In this document: in pieces, positions 63,401-64,000 of the stretch
How the letters are laid out: each line of letters starts with the position of its first letter
Position numbering within the stretch: the first letter of the stretch is position 1
Assembly: GCF_963678635.1 (NCBI RefSeq)
Contig: NC_087063.1
Span: 43,228,759 to 43,292,758, forward strand
Direction: 5' to 3'
Length of the DNA stretch: 64,000 nucleotides
From: Symsagittifera roscoffensis
Lineage: Eukaryota > Xenacoelomorpha > Acoela > Convolutidae
The notes under the pieces: model-generated
The model's database searches: none
Seen by the model: the letters and a program-made list of their open reading frames with translations, nothing else
What the model was told of the DNA's origin: nothing
Position numbers and translations under genes: made by a program

Positions 63401-63814
63401 GATATGTAGAAAAAAACATGAAAACACGCTGTATTCTTTGAAAAAAATTATCATTGAGTAACTAGAAAAAGTTAGGGAAAGAAAACTGGGGCTGCTATTT
63501 CTAGTCTATAATAGATAGGCAGGAATTAGTGAGAAAATGGGTCTCAGAAAAAGGTGGCAACCATGTCTCAGGGAAAACAGCGTGTACACTTGAATTAATT
63601 TCATTTTTAACCTGTTGAAGCAGACGAAATTATGTGAGATGTAGAGTTTGCCTCTAATGGCTGTCCTGTCGTAAGGCAGCCACAGACTGCAGCTGCAGTC
63701 GCCGTGCAGCTTCTCACTCCTCGGTAGACTGAACAGGGCTCTGTAGTTGTCACTCCTCAACTGGGCATAGAGGTCTCTCTTCATCAGGGAACTGTGCTTC
63801 TTCCGCTTCTTGTC
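48178..63814 (-). CDS. TBC1D9: GRAM/TBC/EF-hand RabGAP, TBC1D9/TBC1D8 family, 5' end outside window
   Basis: Sixteen exons join to 3141 bases (1046 codons plus stop) with matching phase at every junction. TBC proteins speed GTP hydrolysis by Rab GTPases on membranes. Order: second GRAM domain about residues 10-130 ([39 protein letters not shown]); Ser-rich linker; pre-TBC helix ([20 protein letters not shown]); TBC domain about 296-520 with the arginine finger IERDLHR and glutamine finger GYCQAMN, so catalytically competent by inspection; [20 protein letters not shown] segment; canonical EF-hand loop [12 protein letters not shown] near residue 730; conserved EQDLYFAIG and a C-terminal [10 protein letters not shown] segment. 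Similarity to human TBC1D9 is clear over nearly all exons. The first GRAM domain should lie right of the window. TBC1D8 is a close relative; the call is to the TBC1D8/9 group. Confidence 0.94.
48553..49015 (+). repeat. Family A copy
   Basis: CATAGCCAACAGACAATTAG, GAGAACATTGGATCAATAG, CATAATGGAGTTTGTTTTC, GAGTCTTCACTACCTTCATC. Followed by a B-type 5' hairpin at 49057. Confidence 0.72.
49138..49490 (+). repeat. Family A copy
   Basis: CCAATCGAAGATTGG stem, GAAAACTGGATCAACAAG, then runs into the next copy at 49481 without its own 3' end. Confidence 0.72.
49481..49640 (+). repeat. Family A copy, 5' part
   Basis: CATAGCCAATCGAAGATCGG, GACTGATGAACGCAAG; a B-type hairpin (GGCGAAGTTCCACTTCGC) follows at 49646. 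Confidence 0.68.
49664..50390. other. TBC1D9-like last intron, unassigned
   Basis: AT-rich, no exon, no recognised repeat. Confidence 0.4.
50392..50460 (+). repeat. Family B 3' end with perfect terminal hairpin
   Basis: TTTGCGACATAGGTTGAAAA then ACACAAG-CTTTG-CTTGTGT. Confidence 0.65.
50460..50815 (+). repeat. Family A copy, 3' part
   Basis: GAGAAAACAGGATTAATAGG, GTGCATTCATAAATGCATCA, and the compensated end AAGAGTATTCACTACGTTCAT/TACTCTT. Confidence 0.72.
50822..51310 (+). repeat. Two or three family B 3' ends, one inverted
   Basis: B tails (AAGTTAGGTTGGAAAA, TATGGTTCGCATTATAAC) at about 50980-51015, inverted at 51024-51042, and forward again at 51050-51082 and 51249-51310. The first two form a perfect 19-bp inverted repeat (50997-51015/51024-51042) with an 8-base spacer. 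Confidence 0.7.
51561..51802 (-). CDS. TBC1D9: TBC1D9-like exon, C-terminal conserved helix
   Basis: Acceptor gtttcag, donor gtaagt, phase 2 in, 1 out. Encodes [20 protein letters not shown] and [10 protein letters not shown], matching LNQGQFIELCKTMYNMF and NEQDLYHATA. Confidence 0.93.
51891..52133 (-). CDS. TBC1D9: TBC1D9-like exon, Ser-rich linker
   Basis: Acceptor ttttatag, donor gtgact, phase 2 both sides. Encodes a Ser/Asp/Glu-rich disordered stretch ([19 protein letters not shown]). Confidence 0.82.
52245..52385 (+). repeat. Family A 3' end
   Basis: TTTGAGCCTGAACAAATTTT, CATCACGACCTATATAAGAG, CTGAAGTAAGTTCATCGATT. Confidence 0.6.
52390..53312. other. TBC1D9-like intron between EF-hand exon and next exon
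   Basis: No recognised repeat except a perfect 11-bp hairpin, GTGCTGAAACT (52892-52902) with AGTTTCAGCAC (52909-52919). No exon seen. Confidence 0.4.
53313..53529 (-). CDS. TBC1D9: TBC1D9-like exon, EF-hand
   Basis: Acceptor gtttag, donor gtacca. Encodes [20 protein letters not shown], a canonical calcium loop with acidic residues at positions 1, 3, 5 and 12, then a Ser/Thr linker. Confidence 0.94.
54106..54311 (-). CDS. TBC1D9: TBC1D9-like exon before the EF-hand
   Basis: Acceptor actttcag, donor gtgcgt. Encodes [20 protein letters not shown] and [19 protein letters not shown]. Confidence 0.92.
54470..54925 (+). repeat. Family A copy, diverged
   Basis: AAAAAAGATCACCTTAAAGC, TTGAGCGTGAACAATTT, ACATCCACGACCTAAATGAG, TGTCTTGACTTCGTTGA. 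Confidence 0.5.
55035..55266 (-). CDS. TBC1D9: TBC1D9-like exon, conserved [10 protein letters not shown] segment
   Basis: Acceptor tgttttag, donor gtacgt. Encodes a Ser/Glu linker, then [20 protein letters not shown] and [15 protein letters not shown]. Confidence 0.93.
55559..56294 (+). repeat. Tandem duplication of 368 bp carrying two family A copies
   Basis: CTTCGTTATTAAAAAGCGTA through CCTTCCTTTTGACCATAG occurs at about 55559-55926 and 55927-56294, essentially identical. Each unit contains the A 5' stem CCAACTGACAGTTGG (55635 and 56003), a perfect 7-bp palindrome. Confidence 0.88.
56295..56395 (+). repeat. Family A 3' end of the duplicated copy
   Basis: AATTAAAAGTCAAACCGCGA and AATTGAGCGTAAGCTAATTC. 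Confidence 0.6.
56440..56615 (+). repeat. Family C copy with tRNA-like module
   Basis: Minus strand 56600-56516 reads GCACATTTGGCTTAGAGGTA, GGGACGGCGAAGGTCCTAGG and TTAGAATCC: A and B box like. A family B copy follows at once. Confidence 0.65.
56618..56895 (+). repeat. Family B copy lacking the tRNA-like core
   Basis: GAGGCGAGGCTGCGCATCGC, AGTAGAAATAAGC, then directly AGAGAACAGATGCTATGAAA, ending CACTACGCTCGCAAGCTCGC. The tRNA-like part is deleted. Confidence 0.72.
57071..57244 (-). CDS. TBC1D9: TBC1D9-like exon after the TBC domain
   Basis: Acceptor gttttag, donor gtagcg, phase 1 both sides. Encodes [20 protein letters not shown], corresponding to VDKLLNCKDDGEAMTVLGR in human. Confidence 0.9.
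57632..57786 (-). CDS. TBC1D9: TBC1D9-like exon, TBC domain end
   Basis: Acceptor gttctag, donor gtttgt. Encodes [20 protein letters not shown] and [18 protein letters not shown]. Confidence 0.94.
58028..58405 (+). repeat. Family A copy
   Basis: Palindromic stem GCAACTGACAGTTGG, GAGAAAACTGGATCAATTGG, end AAGAGTACTCACTACGTTCA then TTACTCT (compensated). Confidence 0.75.
58405..58530 (+). repeat. Family B tRNA-like part fused to family A end
   Basis: AAGCCTCGAATTAGTAAAAC and GGGCTTCGAACCCGCGACCT (B box on the minus strand). No B 5' hairpin; sits directly against the A 3' hairpin. Confidence 0.65.
58615..58810 (+). repeat. Family A 3' part
   Basis: GTTCGATAGTGGAGTTTGCC, TTGAGCGTGAACAAATTTC, AAGAGTACTCACTACGCTTA. 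Confidence 0.65.
58948..59143 (-). CDS. TBC1D9: TBC1D9-like exon, glutamine finger
   Basis: Acceptor catgtag, donor gttggt. Encodes [20 protein letters not shown] with the YxQ finger and [16 protein letters not shown]. Confidence 0.95.
59396..59533 (-). CDS. TBC1D9: TBC1D9-like exon, arginine finger
   Basis: Acceptor gtctgcag, donor gtaagc. Encodes [18 protein letters not shown] with the IxxDxxR finger and [16 protein letters not shown]. Confidence 0.95.
59806..59943 (-). CDS. TBC1D9: TBC1D9-like exon, TBC domain start
   Basis: Acceptor gtttcag, donor gtaatt. Encodes [20 protein letters not shown] and HPGYYEKLV. Confidence 0.94.
60217..60486 (-). CDS. TBC1D9: TBC1D9-like exon, pre-TBC helix
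   Basis: Acceptor ttgttag, donor gtaagt. Encodes [13 protein letters not shown], a charged linker and [20 protein letters not shown], matching EQAWKIHFAEYGQGICMYR of human TBC1D9. Confidence 0.92.
60795..60954 (-). CDS. TBC1D9: TBC1D9-like exon, acidic linker
   Basis: Acceptor tgctctag, donor gttagt, phase 0 in, 1 out. Encodes [20 protein letters not shown] and a run of Glu. Poorly conserved linker. Confidence 0.83.
60955..62362. other. TBC1D9-like intron 3, unassigned
   Basis: AT-rich. An isolated GGAGGCGAAGCCGC near 61167 resembles a B-type hairpin start. C-rich tract at 61879-61896. No exon seen. Confidence 0.4.
62363..62657. repeat. Possible short inverted-repeat element
   Basis: AACCAGTGGAAA at 62363 and its inverse TTTCCACTGGTT at 62646. 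Inside, ACCAGCTGAAAGTTATAT (62425) pairs with 62447-62464 at 16 of 18 positions. No clear target duplication. Confidence 0.35.
62706..62867 (-). CDS. TBC1D9: TBC1D9-like exon, end of GRAM 2 and linker
   Basis: Acceptor tttcacag, donor gtgaat, phase 0 both sides. Encodes [20 protein letters not shown] and a Ser/Asp/Thr-rich linker. Confidence 0.85.
62955..63026 (+). repeat. 37-bp tandem duplication
   Basis: GATGAAACAAGATTAAAAAA through CGACGTTTCATTTT occurs twice in a row. Confidence 0.8.
63226..63343 (-). CDS. TBC1D9: TBC1D9-like exon, GRAM domain 2 continued
   Basis: Acceptor gctccag, donor gtactc. Encodes [20 protein letters not shown], equivalent to SLIIPLREVTIVEKAD of human TBC1D9. Confidence 0.9.
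63612..63814 (-). CDS. TBC1D9: TBC1D9-like, first exon in window
   Basis: Acceptor gtttag, donor gttaaa, phase 0 in, 2 out. Encodes [20 protein letters not shown] and [19 protein letters not shown], start of GRAM domain 2. Confidence 0.92.
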
Positions 63815-64000
63815 CTAAACCACATAAAAATTTCCACCAAATATCAGCTGCAATATTTTGAACATAGGCGCTACGCGCAATACACCGAAGGCATAGAAAC
63901 TGAAGCAAAAACCAAACAACTTGAACAACTAATAATTGAAGAATAACAGTTCTAGAACAAAAAATCGTACTAATACATGTATACACCAAAATTTTGCTAT
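63815..64000. other. Intron upstream of the first TBC1D9-like exon in window
   Basis: Ends in the acceptor at 63815; no further exon before the right edge. Confidence 0.6.

Overview
Eukaryotic, AT-rich, intron-rich DNA carrying parts of three animal protein-coding genes, all on the minus strand. Every exon call rests on splice consensus, unbroken reading phase from exon to exon, and similarity to known animal families. A DRC9/IQCG gene implies motile cilia. Together with an AAK1/BMP2K-type kinase and a TBC1D9-type RabGAP this points to a metazoan, probably an invertebrate. I cannot place the phylum. The standard genetic code fits throughout.

Layout from right to left (direction of transcription). 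(1) 63814-48178: sixteen exons of a TBC1D9/TBC1D8-family RabGAP (second GRAM domain, TBC domain, EF-hand, conserved C-terminus), 1046 codons plus stop, 5' end beyond the right edge. (2) 43168-18057: a complete 18-exon Numb-associated (NAK family) kinase, AAK1/BMP2K type, about 1023 residues. (3) 13952-874: the first five exons of IQCG/DRC9, 227 codons, 3' end beyond the left edge. Intergenic gaps are about 5.0 kb (43169-48177) and 4.1 kb (13953-18056); the second holds a decayed LINE. The first two proteins act in membrane traffic (clathrin adaptor phosphorylation; Rab inactivation) and the third in the axoneme. Nothing in the sequence suggests they form one pathway.

Most of the rest is mobile DNA. 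Family A (about 25 copies, 300-500 bp) has a 5' hairpin, an internal hairpin and a 3' hairpin, and the stems change in a compensated way between copies. Family B has a hairpin at each end and a tRNA-like module in the middle on the opposite strand. Family C has a tRNA-like module and a terminal hairpin. All A, B and C copies I found run in the same orientation. Three short inverted-repeat elements (10935-11150, 18802-19105, 39108-39660) share termini that run into C tracts and are flanked by 8-bp target duplications (two perfect, one 7 of 8). An element at 35895-38412, inside kinase intron 5, has perfect 20-bp terminal inverted repeats, arrays of a TGGATTCCGCA box near both ends, and a core of perfect hairpins. 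Part of it, including the left terminus, is tandemly duplicated. Decayed LINE reverse transcriptases lie at 5990-7200 (minus), 9840-10500 (minus) and 14450-17090 (plus).
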